64,000 bases of DNA from Streptomyces aureus (GTDB lineage Bacteria; Actinomycetota; Actinomycetes; Streptomycetales; Streptomycetaceae): assembly GCF_000725495.1 (NCBI RefSeq), contig NZ_KL647039.1, forward strand, positions 456,604 to 520,603, in the 5' to 3' direction. Of the stretch, positions 1 to 9,232 are shown one piece after another; positions within the stretch are counted from its first letter, which is position 1, and each line of letters opens with the position of its first letter. The position numbers and the translations under genes are program-made. The notes beneath the pieces are model-generated. The model was not told the DNA's origin. It made no database searches and saw only the letters and a list, made by a program, of their open reading frames with translations.

Positions 1-39
1 ACGCGGCGGACACCGGCAGGGGCTCACCGCCCCATGGAA

Positions 40-78
40 AAGGCCGGCCTCCGTGACGGGGTCACGAGGGCCGGCCTT
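40..78 (-). terminator. Rho-independent terminator of the ccs operon
   Basis: A 10-bp GC-rich outer stem (40-49 with 69-78) encloses a second 6-bp stem (52-57 with 61-66). On the minus strand the structure is followed by a TTTT run. It lies directly downstream of the ccsB stop codon, so it most likely ends the cytochrome c maturation transcript. Confidence 0.75.
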
Positions 79-93
79 GGCGCGAGAGGGAGG

Positions 94-1215
94 TCAGACT
101 CCCGCGTAGGAGTGCTTGCCGCCGACGAAGATGTTGACGCCGTAGTAGTTGAACAGCCAGCAGCCGAAGGCGATCAGGGCGATGTAGGCGGCCTTGCGGC
201 CCTTCCAGCCGGCCGTGGCCCGCGCGTGCAGGTGACAGGCGTAGGCGACCCAGGTGATGAACGCCCAGGTCTCCTTGGGGTCCCAGCCCCAGTAGCGGCC
301 CCAGGCGTCGCCCGCCCAGATCGCGCCCGCGATGATCGTGAACGTCCACAGCGGGAAGACGGCCGCGTTCACGCGGTAGGAGAACTTGTCGAGCGAGGCC
401 GCGGAGGGCAGCCGCTCCATGACGGAGGTGGCGAAGGTGCCGGGCGTCCCGCCGCGCACGAGCTTGTTCTCGTAGGAGTCCTTGAACAGGTACAGGATCG
501 TGCCGACGGCGCCCACGTAGAAGACGGCGCCGCACAGGATCGCCGTCGAGACGTGGATGTACAGCCAGTACGAGTGCAGCGCGGGGACCAGCTGGTCGCT
601 CGCGGTGTACAGGACGGTGACGGCGAGACCGAGGTCCAGCAGGACCGTGGTGATCAGGGGGAGGCCGAGCCAGCGCACGTTCTTCTTCAGCGCGAGCAGG
701 ACGAGGAAGACCCCGACCGCCACGGTGGAGAAGGTGATGTTGAACTCGTACATGTTGCCCCAGGGGGCCCGCTGCACCGACAGGGCGCGGGCGAGCACAC
801 CGGCCGCCTCGACGCCCCAGGCCAGCACGCTGAGGGACACGGCGATGCGTCCGTACAGGTCGCCCTGCTCGTCGCCGCCGTGGGCGCCGGGCCCGTCGGG
901 CACGTCACGCGCGCCCGCCGCGGAGCGGGTGACGACCTTCGGCCGCTCCAGCACCGTGGTGCCGCCGGCGCTCTGCACGGTGACCGCGGGAGCCGCGGCC
1001 CCCGCCGTCGCGTCCTTCGCGGTGAGCGCGCTGGCCGTGCGGGCGACCTTGCTGCGGCTGCCGAAGAGCCACTCGGCGATGAAGGCGAAGAAGGCCAGGG
1101 TGTAGACGGCCATCGCGGAGTAGATCAGCGTGTTGCTGATGTTGGCGAGGTGTTCGTTGGTCGCGGTGGCCAGTTCGGTCACGGCGCCCAGGTCGTGTGC
1201 GGTGGCAAGCGTCAC
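94..1215 (-). CDS. ccsB: Cytochrome c biogenesis protein CcsB (CcsA/ResC family)
   Basis: This is the membrane haem-handling subunit of the System II cytochrome c synthase, working with ResB to carry haem across the membrane and attach it to apocytochromes. The 373-residue protein has several hydrophobic helices and, near its C-terminus, the tryptophan-rich haem-binding motif WGWDPKETWAFITW that defines the family. The N-terminal 110 residues hold one helix and a variable Ala-rich linker. Its start codon overlaps the resB stop (ATGA type), so it is the last gene of a translationally coupled redoxin-ccdA-resB-ccsB operon. A terminator follows at 40-78. Confidence 0.93.
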   Translation of the reverse strand: MTLATAHDLGAVTELATATNEHLANISNTLIYSAMAVYTLAFFAFIAEWLFGSRSKVARTASALTAKDATAGAAAPAVTVQSAGGTTVLERPKVVTRSAAGARDVPDGPGAHGGDEQGDLYGRIAVSLSVLAWGVEAAGVLARALSVQRAPWGNMYEFNITFSTVAVGVFLVLLALKKNVRWLGLPLITTVLLDLGLAVTVLYTASDQLVPALHSYWLYIHVSTAILCGAVFYVGAVGTILYLFKDSYENKLVRGGTPGTFATSVMERLPSAASLDKFSYRVNAAVFPLWTFTIIAGAIWAGDAWGRYWGWDPKETWAFITWVAYACHLHARATAGWKGRKAAYIALIAFGCWLFNYYGVNIFVGGKHSYAGV

Positions 1216-3038
1216 TGCTTCTTGGACCCTTCAGCGGCGGGTACGGGGGGTTCGGCGTCGGCGTCGGTGGGTGCCGCGTCTTCGTCGGGCTTGGTGGGTG
1301 CCTGTTCGTGCACGAGCGCGGCCAGGTCGCCGAGCTCCTCGGGAAGCTTCGCGGACTCGCTGCGGCCGAGCCCGGCCATCTCGACGACGGTGACCCCGTC
1401 GTCGCCGGTGGTCGCCCGCACCCAGACGCGGCGGCGCTGGATGAACAGCGAACCGGCGAGTCCGAAGATCGCGGCGACCGCCCCGGCCAGCGCCCAGTCA
1501 CTGCCGGGCTGCTGGGTGACCTGGAAGTTCGCCCACTCCTTGATGTCCTTGTCGAAGGTGATCGAACCGGCGCCGTCCGGCAGCGTCATCGTCTCGCCCG
1601 GCCGCAGCCGCGCCTTGACGATCTCGCCCTTGGCGTCCTTGAACTGCTTCATGTGGCTCGTGTCGAGCTGGTACACGTTCTGCGGGAGGCCGGCGTCGAC
1701 ACCGAGGCTGCCGTGGAAGCCGCTCAGCGCCAGCACGGGGTAGTCGAGCGCGGGGAACTGGGAGAACATGTCGCCCTTGCCCGCCCCGGCGAAGGTCGGC
1801 ACGAAGAAGGCCGAGAAGCCGAGCTGTTCGGTCGCGCCCTTCGCGTTCCGGTAGCCGTCCATGACCTTGATGGCGCCCTGCGAGGTGACGTTGGAGTCGA
1901 GCGGCAGCAGCGGCACGGCCTCGTGGAAGACGACCTTGCCCTTGCCGTCGCGGACGGTCACGGTGGGCGCGTAGCCGTGGGCGGTCAGATAGACCTTCGT
2001 GTCACCGATCACGAGCGGCTCGTTGACCTTGACGACGGTCCGGCGCTCCTTGCCGTAGGCGCCCTCGCTGTAGGTGAGGTCCGCCTGGTACGTGCGGGGC
2101 GTGCCCTTGTTGGGGCCGGTCCGCTCGTAGGTGCCGGTGAAGTTCTTCAGGTCGAAGCTGAACGGGGTCAGGTCGTCGAGGCTGAAGAGGCTGCCGGACT
2201 TGAAGTCGTCGTAGGACAGGAGCGAGTTGGAGAAGCCGTCGCCCTCGACGATCAGCTTGTCGCCCTCGGACTTGAAGAGCTGGCCCCAGGCGAAGGCTAC
2301 GAGCATCACGATCAGCGCGATGTGGAAGAGCAGGTTGCCGGTCTCGCGCAGGTAGCCCTTCTCCGCGGCGACGGAGTCCTTGTCGGCGTAGGCCCGGAAC
2401 CGCTTCTCCTTCAGGACCTTCAGTGCGATCTCGCGGACCTGCTCGGGCTCCGCGGCGGTGCGCCAGGTCGTGTACGCGGGCAGCCGGGTCAGCCGCTTGG
2501 GGGCGCCCGGCGGACGGCCGCGCAGCTGTCCGACGAACTGCCAGGTGCGGGGCACGATGCAGCCGATGAGCGAGACGAACAGCAGGATGTAGATCGCGGA
2601 GAACCACACCGAGCTGTACACGTGGAACAGGCCGAGCCGGTCGTACAGCGGGCCGAGCACGCTGTGCGCGTCCTTGAACGCCTGCACCTTGTCCGCGTCG
2701 GTGCCGGACTGCGGGATCAGCGATCCGGGGATGGCGCCGAGCGACAGCAGGAAGAGCAGGATCAGCGCGACCCGCATCGAGGTGAGCTGGCGCCAGATCC
2801 AGCGCGCCCAGCCGGTGACCTCGCGGGCGGTCCAGGCGATCCATCCGGCGGCCCCGGGGGCCCGGGAGCCGCCGAAGGAGCCGGGCATCGCGGTCTCCAC
2901 GGGCGCGGTGGACAGCTGCGCCCCGGCCTCGCCGATCTCGTGGGCGTCCGCCGGCTCCCGGGAGGCCAGGACGTCCTCGCCGGCCGGTTCCCCGGCGCCG
3001 GCCGGGCCGGTCGTCTTGCCGGTGTCAGTGCTGCTCAT
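1212..3038 (-). CDS. resB: Cytochrome c biogenesis protein ResB
   Basis: ResB is the second subunit of the System II haem lyase. The 608-residue protein has a long hydrophilic N-terminus (about 80 residues), three closely spaced membrane helices in the first third (around residues 90-270), a large extracytoplasmic domain, and a last helix near residue 520, followed by an acidic/Pro-rich tail. This is the normal ResB topology and length for actinobacteria. It starts 3 nt after the ccdA stop and overlaps ccsB by 4 nt. The ATG at 3036-3038 was chosen because it fits this tight spacing. Confidence 0.92.
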   Translation of the reverse strand: MSSTDTGKTTGPAGAGEPAGEDVLASREPADAHEIGEAGAQLSTAPVETAMPGSFGGSRAPGAAGWIAWTAREVTGWARWIWRQLTSMRVALILLFLLSLGAIPGSLIPQSGTDADKVQAFKDAHSVLGPLYDRLGLFHVYSSVWFSAIYILLFVSLIGCIVPRTWQFVGQLRGRPPGAPKRLTRLPAYTTWRTAAEPEQVREIALKVLKEKRFRAYADKDSVAAEKGYLRETGNLLFHIALIVMLVAFAWGQLFKSEGDKLIVEGDGFSNSLLSYDDFKSGSLFSLDDLTPFSFDLKNFTGTYERTGPNKGTPRTYQADLTYSEGAYGKERRTVVKVNEPLVIGDTKVYLTAHGYAPTVTVRDGKGKVVFHEAVPLLPLDSNVTSQGAIKVMDGYRNAKGATEQLGFSAFFVPTFAGAGKGDMFSQFPALDYPVLALSGFHGSLGVDAGLPQNVYQLDTSHMKQFKDAKGEIVKARLRPGETMTLPDGAGSITFDKDIKEWANFQVTQQPGSDWALAGAVAAIFGLAGSLFIQRRRVWVRATTGDDGVTVVEMAGLGRSESAKLPEELGDLAALVHEQAPTKPDEDAAPTDADAEPPVPAAEGSKKQ

Positions 3039-3041
3039 GGA

Positions 3042-3833
3042 TCAGATCCCTACCGTGAAGCCTTCGGACCAGCTCTGCATCTGCTGCACGATGCCGTCCC
3101 AGGCACCGGTGAGCAGGAGCAGGCCGGTCACGATCATCATTCCGCCGCCGATCCGCATCACCCACGCGTAGTGCCGCTTCACCCAGCCGAACGCGCCGAG
3201 CGCCTTGCGGAAGGCGACCGCGGCGAGGACGAAGGGCACGCCGAGACCGAGACAGTAGGCGACCGTCAGTATGGCCCCGCGCCCGGCGCTCGCCTGGTCC
3301 ATCGAGAGCATGTTGACGGAGGTGAGTGTGGGGCCGAGGCACGGCGTCCAGCCGATGCCGAACAGGGCGCCCAGTATCGGCGCCCCCGCGAGCCCGGTCA
3401 CCGGCCGCTTGTGGAAGCGGAACTCACGCTGGGTGAGCCAGGGCATCAGCCCCATGAAGAAGACGCCCAGCGCGATCATCAGCGCGCCGAGGACCTTGCC
3501 GAGCGTGCCGTTGTACTCGTGCAGCGTCGAGCCGAAGTAGCCGAACAGCGCCCCGCCGGAGACGAACACGGCGGTGAAGCCGAACACGAAGAGGCTGGCG
3601 CCCGCGACCATCCGGCCGCGCCGGGCCTCGGCCAGGTCCGTGCCGCTGACCCCCGTGACGTAGGACAGATAGCCGGGCACGAGGGGCAGGACGCACGGCG
3701 AGAAGAAGGAGACGAGCCCGCCGAGCACCGCGATGGGCAGCGCGAGCAGCAGGGCGCCGCTGTAGACCGTGGTGTTCATGTCGGTCGAGGCGGCGAGGGT
3801 CGTGGTCGTCTGGAGCAGGGACACGGCGGTCAC
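3042..3833 (-). CDS. ccdA: Cytochrome c biogenesis protein CcdA (thiol-disulfide transporter)
   Basis: CcdA passes reducing equivalents from cytoplasmic thioredoxin across the membrane to the extracytoplasmic redoxin that keeps apocytochrome CXXCH cysteines reduced. The 263-residue protein has six predicted helices and the two conserved cysteine-proline sites, FFSPCVLPLVPG (Cys47) and IGWTPCLGPT, that form the redox pair. The GTG start at 3833 overlaps the upstream stop as GTGA. An internal ATG at 3780, 18 codons later, is an alternative start, but coupling favours the GTG. It lies between the redoxin and resB, as in other Streptomyces. Confidence 0.92.
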   Translation of the reverse strand: MTAVSLLQTTTTLAASTDMNTTVYSGALLLALPIAVLGGLVSFFSPCVLPLVPGYLSYVTGVSGTDLAEARRGRMVAGASLFVFGFTAVFVSGGALFGYFGSTLHEYNGTLGKVLGALMIALGVFFMGLMPWLTQREFRFHKRPVTGLAGAPILGALFGIGWTPCLGPTLTSVNMLSMDQASAGRGAILTVAYCLGLGVPFVLAAVAFRKALGAFGWVKRHYAWVMRIGGGMMIVTGLLLLTGAWDGIVQQMQSWSEGFTVGI

Positions 3834-4447
3834 TTCTCCGCGAGGACGGGGTCGAGCATCTCGTGCAGCTTGTCCTCGCTGAGCGCCTGGAGCGTACGCG
3901 CCGCGATCTTCCCGTCCCGGTCGATGATGATCGTGGAGGGGATCGTCTGCGGGTTGAGCGTGCCCTTCTTGAAGCGCAGCATCAGCTTGCCCGTCGGGTC
4001 GTACAGGCTGGGGTACGGGACCTTCTGCTCCTCCTCGAAGGCCCGGGGCAGGGAGGTGCTGGCGTCCCGCGTGTTGATGCCGACGAACTGCACGCCCTGC
4101 CCCGCGGTGGCCTTGGCGACCTTCACGAGGTTGGGCGTCTCGGCGCGGCACGGCGGGCACCAGGAGCCCCACACGTTGAGGACGACGACCTTGCCCTTGT
4201 AGTCGGCGACGTCGATGTGCTTGCCGTCGACCGTCTTGCCCGAGAGGTCGGGGGCCGTGTCCCGGGAGCCCTTGGCGACGGTGGAGATGCCGTCCTTGCC
4301 CTTGACGAAGTTGTTGCCGCCGCCGCCACCGGAGGTGCCGCCGGATCCGCAGGCGGACAGCAGGAGCGCGGCAAGGGCGGCCCCCGCGGTGTACAGGGCG
4401 ACGCGGGGGCGGTTCGGGCGCTGGTCTGCGCGGCAGGCGGCACTCAT
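3830..4447 (-). CDS. TlpA/ResA-like thioredoxin lipoprotein
   Basis: An extracytoplasmic thiol-disulfide reductase, the likely partner of CcdA in reducing apocytochrome c. The 205-residue protein has an N-terminal signal with lipobox LLLSAC (Cys33), a Gly/Ser-rich linker, and a thioredoxin-fold domain with the active site WCPPC (Cys97, Cys100). Its stop overlaps the ccdA GTG by 4 nt, so the two are translationally coupled. It is 66 bp downstream of the deacetylase-like gene, so it may be co-transcribed with it or have its own promoter. Confidence 0.9.
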   Translation of the reverse strand: MSAACRADQRPNRPRVALYTAGAALAALLLSACGSGGTSGGGGGNNFVKGKDGISTVAKGSRDTAPDLSGKTVDGKHIDVADYKGKVVVLNVWGSWCPPCRAETPNLVKVAKATAGQGVQFVGINTRDASTSLPRAFEEEQKVPYPSLYDPTGKLMLRFKKGTLNPQTIPSTIIIDRDGKIAARTLQALSEDKLHEMLDPVLAEK

Positions 4448-4513
4448 GTGAAAAGTTTCGCATGCCCGTTTCGGGGATCTTCCGCACCCCCCTTGCGGGT
4501 GGAAACCCCCATT

Positions 4514-5776
4514 TCAGGCGGCCTGCCCCCGGAGGTAGCGGTGCCAGCCACCGACGGGCTCCTCGGCCACGTCCATGGCCTGGAGCTTCGCCAGCACCTC
4601 GGGCTTCTGGACGTCCAGCCAGTCCACGAACTGGCGGAAGGAGACCATGCGCACGTCGGCGCCCTTCTGCTTCTCCTGTGCGATGTGCGTGAAGACGTGC
4701 TCGACGGCGTCCATGTAGATGCCGCCGTTCCACTCCTCGAAGTGGTTGCCGATGAAGAAGGGCGCCCGGTTCGTCTCGTACGCCCGCTTGAACCCGGCCA
4801 CGTAGGACGCGGACGCCTGGGTGCGCCAGCCCGGGTAGTTGTACGAGGGCGCCCGGGTGGTGGCGATCGACTGGTTGGCGAGGATGTTGTAGTCCATCGA
4901 GAGGACCTCGAAGCGGTGCCCGGGGAAGGGCATGGCCTGCAGGGGCAGGTCCCACAGCCCTTCCTTCTTCTGCGGCCAGCGCTGGACGCCGCCGGGCGAG
5001 GAGGCGTCGTAGCGCCAGCCCAGTTCCCTGGCGGCGGGCAGCAGGCTGTTCTGGCCGAGCAGACAGGGGGTGCGGGCGCCGATCAGTTCCTTCTCGTAGT
5101 CGAAGGGCAGCGGCGGCAGGTCGGTCCAGCCGGTGTTGGTGCGCCACTCGGTGACGAAGGACTTGGCCTGTTCGATCTCGCTGGTCCACTGCCGGGCCGT
5201 CCAGTTGCCGACGGAGCCGGAGCCGCCGCAGAAGTGCCCGTTGAAGTGGGTGCCGATCTCGTGGCCGTCGAGCCAGGCCTGACGGACCAGCTTCAGGGTG
5301 GAGCGGACGTGCTCGTCGCTGAGGTAGCCGATGTCCGACGCGCCGCGCGGGTTGTTCGGCGGGTCGTAGAGGCGCTTCTTCGACTCGGGCAGCAGGTACA
5401 GCCCGGAGAGGAAGAACGTCATGTGCGCGTCGTTCTCCCTGGCGAGCCGCAGGAAGCGGTCGAAGAGGCCGGTGCCGACCTCTCCGGCCCCGTCCCAGGA
5501 GAAGACCACGAACTGCGGCGGGGTCTCGCCGGGCTCCAGCGGCACGGGCGCGGCCGGCTGGCGCGGCTGCTTGCCGGTGAAGGCGGTGGAGCCGTCGCCG
5601 ATGAGCCGCATGGTCGGCTTCTTCGGGGCACCGGGCCGGCCGGTTCCGGCGGACGCGGAGCTGTCGGGATGCCGCTTGGCGTCCTTACCGGAGGTGGTAC
5701 CGCACGCGGCGAGTCCGAACGCGGTCGCCGCACCCGCACCGAGGCCGATCATTCCCCTTCGGCTGACGTCGCGCAT
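4514..5776 (-). CDS. Secreted polysaccharide deacetylase-like lipoprotein
   Basis: A 420-residue exported protein with a twin-arginine-like N-terminus (RRGMIGLGAG) and lipobox LAAC at about residue 24. The mature part resembles the NodB/polysaccharide deacetylase fold: a metal-binding-type FSWDGAGE near residue 112 and the histidine motif HEIGTHFNGH further on. Catalysis on a cell-wall or exopolysaccharide substrate is inferred, not shown. It lies upstream of the cytochrome c maturation genes on the same strand. I know of no functional link to haem, so the placement may simply be conserved synteny. Confidence 0.75.
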   Translation of the reverse strand: MRDVSRRGMIGLGAGAATAFGLAACGTTSGKDAKRHPDSSASAGTGRPGAPKKPTMRLIGDGSTAFTGKQPRQPAAPVPLEPGETPPQFVVFSWDGAGEVGTGLFDRFLRLARENDAHMTFFLSGLYLLPESKKRLYDPPNNPRGASDIGYLSDEHVRSTLKLVRQAWLDGHEIGTHFNGHFCGGSGSVGNWTARQWTSEIEQAKSFVTEWRTNTGWTDLPPLPFDYEKELIGARTPCLLGQNSLLPAARELGWRYDASSPGGVQRWPQKKEGLWDLPLQAMPFPGHRFEVLSMDYNILANQSIATTRAPSYNYPGWRTQASASYVAGFKRAYETNRAPFFIGNHFEEWNGGIYMDAVEHVFTHIAQEKQKGADVRMVSFRQFVDWLDVQKPEVLAKLQAMDVAEEPVGGWHRYLRGQAA

Positions 5777-5798
5777 ACGGTCCTCTTTTCATCGCACC

Positions 5799-5818
5799 CT
5801 CTCAGCTGACTCTCAGCT
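5799..5818 (-). promoter_or_regulatory. 9-bp direct repeats upstream of the deacetylase-like gene
   Basis: CTCTCAGCT occurs at 5799-5807 and again at 5810-5818, a centre spacing of 11 bp (one helical turn), about 25-45 bp upstream of the start codon. On the minus strand a -10-like GATACA lies just upstream of the repeats. Head-to-tail 11-bp repeats are typical of OmpR/PhoP-type response-regulator sites, but the regulator is unknown. Confidence 0.4.
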
Positions 5819-5938
5819 TGTATCCCATGAGAGGGCACGACGAAGACCGGGGTTCCGTTTAACGCGCTCGGATTTATATGATTTTACGAAGATGCGCCCG
5901 ATTGGACCGGTTCTTCGCCCGGTCCCCCTGACGGCCGC

Positions 5939-6640
5939 TCAGGCCCCGAACGCCTTGTCCTTCCCCTTCACCGGCTTGGCGCCCGCGAGGAGATGAGCCG
6001 GCACCAGATCCCGCGCGGGCTCGGTGTACCCCACGGACACGATCTTGTCGCCGCGATAGGTGAACGTCGTCAGCGAGGCCAGGGTGCACTGCCGCTTGCG
6101 CGGGTCGTGCCACAGCCGCCGCTTCTCCGCGTAGCTGCGCACGATCCAGATCGGCAGCTGATGGCTCACCAGCACCGCCTCGTGCCCGCGCGCCGCGTCC
6201 TTGGCCGCGTCCAGCGCCCCCATCATGCGGACCACCTGGTCCACGTACGGCTCGCCCCAGGACGGCTTGAACGGGTTGACCAGGTGCTTCCAGTTCTCCG
6301 GCCGCCGCAGCGCGCCGTCCCCGACCCCGAAGGTCTTGCCCTGGAAGACGTTGTCGGCCTCGATGAGCCGCCCGTCGGTCGCCAGATCGAGCCCGTGGGC
6401 CTTGGCGATCGGCGTGGCCGTCTCCTGCGCCCGCTCCAGCGGCGAGGCCACGACATGCGTGACATCGCGCGAGGCCAGGTGCTCGGCCACCCGGTCCGCC
6501 ATCTGCCGCCCCAGCTCGGACAGGTGATAGCCGGGCAGCCGCCCGTACAGCACCCCCTCCGGGTTGGCGACCTCGCCGTGCCGCATCAGGTGGACGACGG
6601 TGATGTCCCCCGCGCCGTTCTTCCCGCTGGTCTCGCTCAT
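5939..6640 (-). CDS. Histidine phosphatase family protein
   Basis: A 233-residue phosphoglycerate-mutase-like phosphatase. The catalytic phosphohistidine motif LMRHGE (His21) is near the N-terminus, and the second histidine is in the motif LVSHQLP in the C-terminal half. The ATG at 6638-6640 overlaps the hemL stop as ATGA, which fixes the start; a longer reading frame upstream would run into hemL. The substrate is unknown. In Streptomyces this gene commonly follows hemL, but a role in haem synthesis is not established. Confidence 0.88.
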   Translation of the reverse strand: MSETSGKNGAGDITVVHLMRHGEVANPEGVLYGRLPGYHLSELGRQMADRVAEHLASRDVTHVVASPLERAQETATPIAKAHGLDLATDGRLIEADNVFQGKTFGVGDGALRRPENWKHLVNPFKPSWGEPYVDQVVRMMGALDAAKDAARGHEAVLVSHQLPIWIVRSYAEKRRLWHDPRKRQCTLASLTTFTYRGDKIVSVGYTEPARDLVPAHLLAGAKPVKGKDKAFGA

Positions 6641-7953
6641 GCCGTGGCCTCCGCCGCTGCCCGTGCCGCCGCCGGAAGGGCGTCGGCGATCCGCTGAACC
6701 GCCTGGTCGTCGTGGGCCGTCGACACGAACCACGACTCGAACGAGGACGGCGGCAGGTAGACGCCCTGCGCCAGCATCGCGTGGAAGAACGCGGTGTAGC
6801 GGAAGGACTCCTGCGCCTTCGCCCCCTCGTAGTCGCGCACCTCACGGCCCGTGAAGAAGACCGAGAACATGTTGGAGGCGCGCTGCAGACGGTGGGTCAC
6901 ACCCTCCTTGGCGAGCGCCTCGGTCACCAGCTCCTGGATCCGCGCCGACACCGCGTCGACCTTGTCGTACGCGGCCTGGTCGAGCAGCCGCAGCTGCGCG
7001 AGCCCGGCGGCGGTGGCGACGGGATTGCCCGAGAGCGTGCCCGCCTGGTACACCGGCCCGGCCGGCGCGAGGTGGGCCATCACGTCCGCGCGGCCGCCGA
7101 ACGCGGCGGCCGGGAAGCCGCCGCCCATGACCTTGCCGAAGGTCATCAGGTCGGGGCGCACCCCGTCGATCCCGTACCAGCCGGCCCGGCTGGTACGGAA
7201 GCCGGTCATGACCTCGTCGGAGATGTACAGGGCGCCGTTCTTCGCGCAGGCGTCCTTCAGACCCTGGTTGAAGCCGGGCGCCGGCGGCACCACGCCCATG
7301 TTGCCGGGCGAGGCCTCGGTGATCACACAGGCGATCTCGCCCGGGTGTGCGTGGAAGGCGGCCTGCACGGCCTCGAGGTCGTTGTACGGCAGGACGATGG
7401 TGTCGGCCGCCTGGGCGCCGGTCACACCGGGCGTGTCGGGCAGCGCGAAGGTCGCCAGCCCGCTGCCGGCCGCGGCGAGCAGCGAGTCGACGTGGCCGTG
7501 GTAGCAACCGGCGAACTTGATCACCTTCGTGCGCCGGGTGAACCCGCGGGCGAGCCGGATGGCCGACATGGTCGCCTCGGTGCCGCTGGAGACGAGCCGG
7601 ACCTGCTCGACGGGCTCGATGCGGGCGACGATCTCCTCGGCGAGGGCGACCTCCCCCTCACCGGGCGTGCCGAAGGACGTACCGCGCGCGACGGCCGCCT
7701 GCACGGCGGCGATGACCTCGGGGTGGGAGTGCCCGAGGATCATCGGACCCCAGGAGCAGACGAGGTCAACGTACTCACGGCCGTCGGCGTCGGTCAGATA
7801 CGGACCGGTACCGGACACCATGAACCGGGGCGTACCGCCCACGGCGCGGAAGGCCCGCACCGGAGAATTCACGCCACCTGGTGTGACGACCGCCGCACGG
7901 TCGAACAGCGACTGCGAGGCTGGGGCTTCGTAGGGATAAGGCAGTTCGGTCAT
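6637..7953 (-). CDS. hemL: Glutamate-1-semialdehyde 2,1-aminomutase
   Basis: HemL converts glutamate-1-semialdehyde to 5-aminolevulinate, the second step of the C5 pathway after HemA. The 438-residue class III aminotransferase-fold protein has the PLP-lysine region [11 protein letters not shown], the N-terminal [10 protein letters not shown] signature and the [15 protein letters not shown] cofactor loop. The start at 7953 ([11 protein letters not shown]) matches the family N-terminus. It is far from the other hem genes (44.6-51 kb) and leads a two-gene unit with the phosphatase. Confidence 0.95.
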   Translation of the reverse strand: MTELPYPYEAPASQSLFDRAAVVTPGGVNSPVRAFRAVGGTPRFMVSGTGPYLTDADGREYVDLVCSWGPMILGHSHPEVIAAVQAAVARGTSFGTPGEGEVALAEEIVARIEPVEQVRLVSSGTEATMSAIRLARGFTRRTKVIKFAGCYHGHVDSLLAAAGSGLATFALPDTPGVTGAQAADTIVLPYNDLEAVQAAFHAHPGEIACVITEASPGNMGVVPPAPGFNQGLKDACAKNGALYISDEVMTGFRTSRAGWYGIDGVRPDLMTFGKVMGGGFPAAAFGGRADVMAHLAPAGPVYQAGTLSGNPVATAAGLAQLRLLDQAAYDKVDAVSARIQELVTEALAKEGVTHRLQRASNMFSVFFTGREVRDYEGAKAQESFRYTAFFHAMLAQGVYLPPSSFESWFVSTAHDDQAVQRIADALPAAARAAAEATA

Positions 7954-8535
7954 GACCTGCGACGTCTCCGACTCCGGGGGGCTAGTGACCTCCTCAGGGT
8001 AGGCCAGCGGCCCCCGTGCGCCGTGAGGGGAAGAACGGGGCGGCGTGAACGGAGCGCCCCGGCCCGACGTACGGCACGGCAGAGGAAAGATCCCGGCCAT
8101 CGCCGGGCCGGTGTGACGGAGCCCGGTACGACATCCGGGTCCCGGACCCCGGCCATCTGCGAAACTGGGACACGAACGGACAGCTCACATGAACGACGGC
8201 GTTCAGGGGCCGCGAAGATCCCGCGGACAGGTATTTCGGCGTACGTTTCGGCGTGCGACCGTGGGGGAGGTCACTGTCACGATGATCGGGTTGCGTGGCG
8301 GGGGTCGCGCGACTTAGAAAAGCAGTCGGGTGGAGATATGCATCGCGGTGGACTGGGCGAGGGGACCGATGACCTCAACCCTCGGCGTGCCCGGCGGGGG
8401 AAGCACCGGCGTGAGGCGGAGGAAGCGGCCGGCAGAGCCGGCCAGGTACAGGGATCGCAGGGTGACCCCGACGAGCGGATCGATCGCGCGGTCGAACGAC
8501 TGCGGGCGGAGAGCGGGAATGGTGGCCGAGTGGGG
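7954..8535. other. Intergenic region between divergent hemL and a hypothetical gene
   Basis: This 582-bp stretch must hold the hemL promoter. A tandem 12-bp repeat (TTTCGGCGTACG / TTTCGGCGTGCG) lies at 8234-8257. An ATG at 8338 opens a frame continuous with the downstream gene, but its third-position GC is clearly lower than in the flanking genes, so I do not call it coding. Nothing else is recognisable. Confidence 0.4.
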
Positions 8536-8967
8536 GTGACGTACAAATATTTCGGCGCGCCGGACGGCGCGACGGCCGCCAGGGTCCCCATCTCGATGCG
8601 CCCCGAGGAGCTCGGCGGCGACGAACTCGGCATGAACGGCATGTTCACCAAGATCAAGCCGGAGACGATGGCCGCGATGGTCCTCACCGGCATAGAAGGC
8701 GTCCCCCTGAACAAGGTGCCGCCGCTCGAGCTCGTCGTCCTGCACCCCGACTACGCCGTGGTCAAGCTCCCGATGACCGTCGTCGACCCGATCCGCGGCA
8801 TAGGCGAGGAGGCCGTCGGCGCCGCCGCCTTCATCTGGTCCACGGTCCCCGACCGCGGCGGTCCGCGCGACGCCTTCAACGTCTACCAGCTGCTGCACGA
8901 GTGGCAGGACTTCTCCCAGCGGCTGCACGAGGCGGGGCACCAGCCCTACTGCCTGGTCTGGCCCTGA
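8536..8967 (+). CDS. Conserved hypothetical protein
   Basis: A 143-residue soluble protein I cannot assign to a function. It begins VTYKYFGAPDG and contains a compact mixed alpha/beta region with no signal peptide, membrane segment or recognised catalytic motif; it ends HQPYCLVWP. Codon use is strongly GC3-biased from the GTG at 8536 onward, which supports this start. An in-frame ATG at 8338 would add 66 residues of poorer codon bias. From memory, close homologues are widespread next to hemL in Streptomyces. A terminator hairpin follows at 8991-9010. Confidence 0.7.
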   Translation: MTYKYFGAPDGATAARVPISMRPEELGGDELGMNGMFTKIKPETMAAMVLTGIEGVPLNKVPPLELVVLHPDYAVVKLPMTVVDPIRGIGEEAVGAAAFIWSTVPDRGGPRDAFNVYQLLHEWQDFSQRLHEAGHQPYCLVWP

Positions 8968-8990
8968 TCCCGGGTCCTCCACGACAGCGG

Positions 8991-9010
8991 GCGGGGTCCC
9001 AGGACCCCGC
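8991..9010 (+). terminator. Terminator hairpin after the hypothetical gene
   Basis: GCGGGGTCC (8991-8999) pairs perfectly with GGACCCCGC (9002-9010) across a 2-nt gap, followed by CTCTTCC. It lies 24 bp after the stop codon. The following 220 bp to the next gene are GC-rich with imperfect repeats of a GGACCGGTGGGC / GGGCCGGTGACC type and no clear function. Confidence 0.5.
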
Positions 9011-9232
9011 CTCTTCCGTTCCCCGGTACCGCTGAGCCGGGCTCCGTGTCGGGGCCCCTGCCCCGGACCGCCCCGGGACCGGTGGGCTGAACCGCCGCCC
9101 CCGGACCGGTGGGCCGATCCTCCCGCCCGGCGATTCTCCGGACCGCCCGCCGGGCCGGTGACCGGACCGCGCTCCGGGCCGGTGACCGGACCGCCAGGGA
9201 GTCCGTACGCAGGAGCCCGCCACCGCCCCCGA

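Noticed and set aside
1197..4202. A 1001-codon open frame on the plus strand across resB, ccdA and the redoxin gene
   Set aside because: It is antisense to clearly recognised genes, its product is Arg/Gly/Ala/Val low complexity with no domain, and long antisense frames are expected at this GC content. Similar frames over kdp, hem and lysS/argS were rejected for the same reason.
8338..8535. In-frame ATG 66 codons upstream of the conserved hypothetical gene
   Set aside because: Third-position GC is visibly lower than in the gene body, the ribosome site is only about 2 nt from the ATG, and the residues look like random Arg/Gly-rich sequence.
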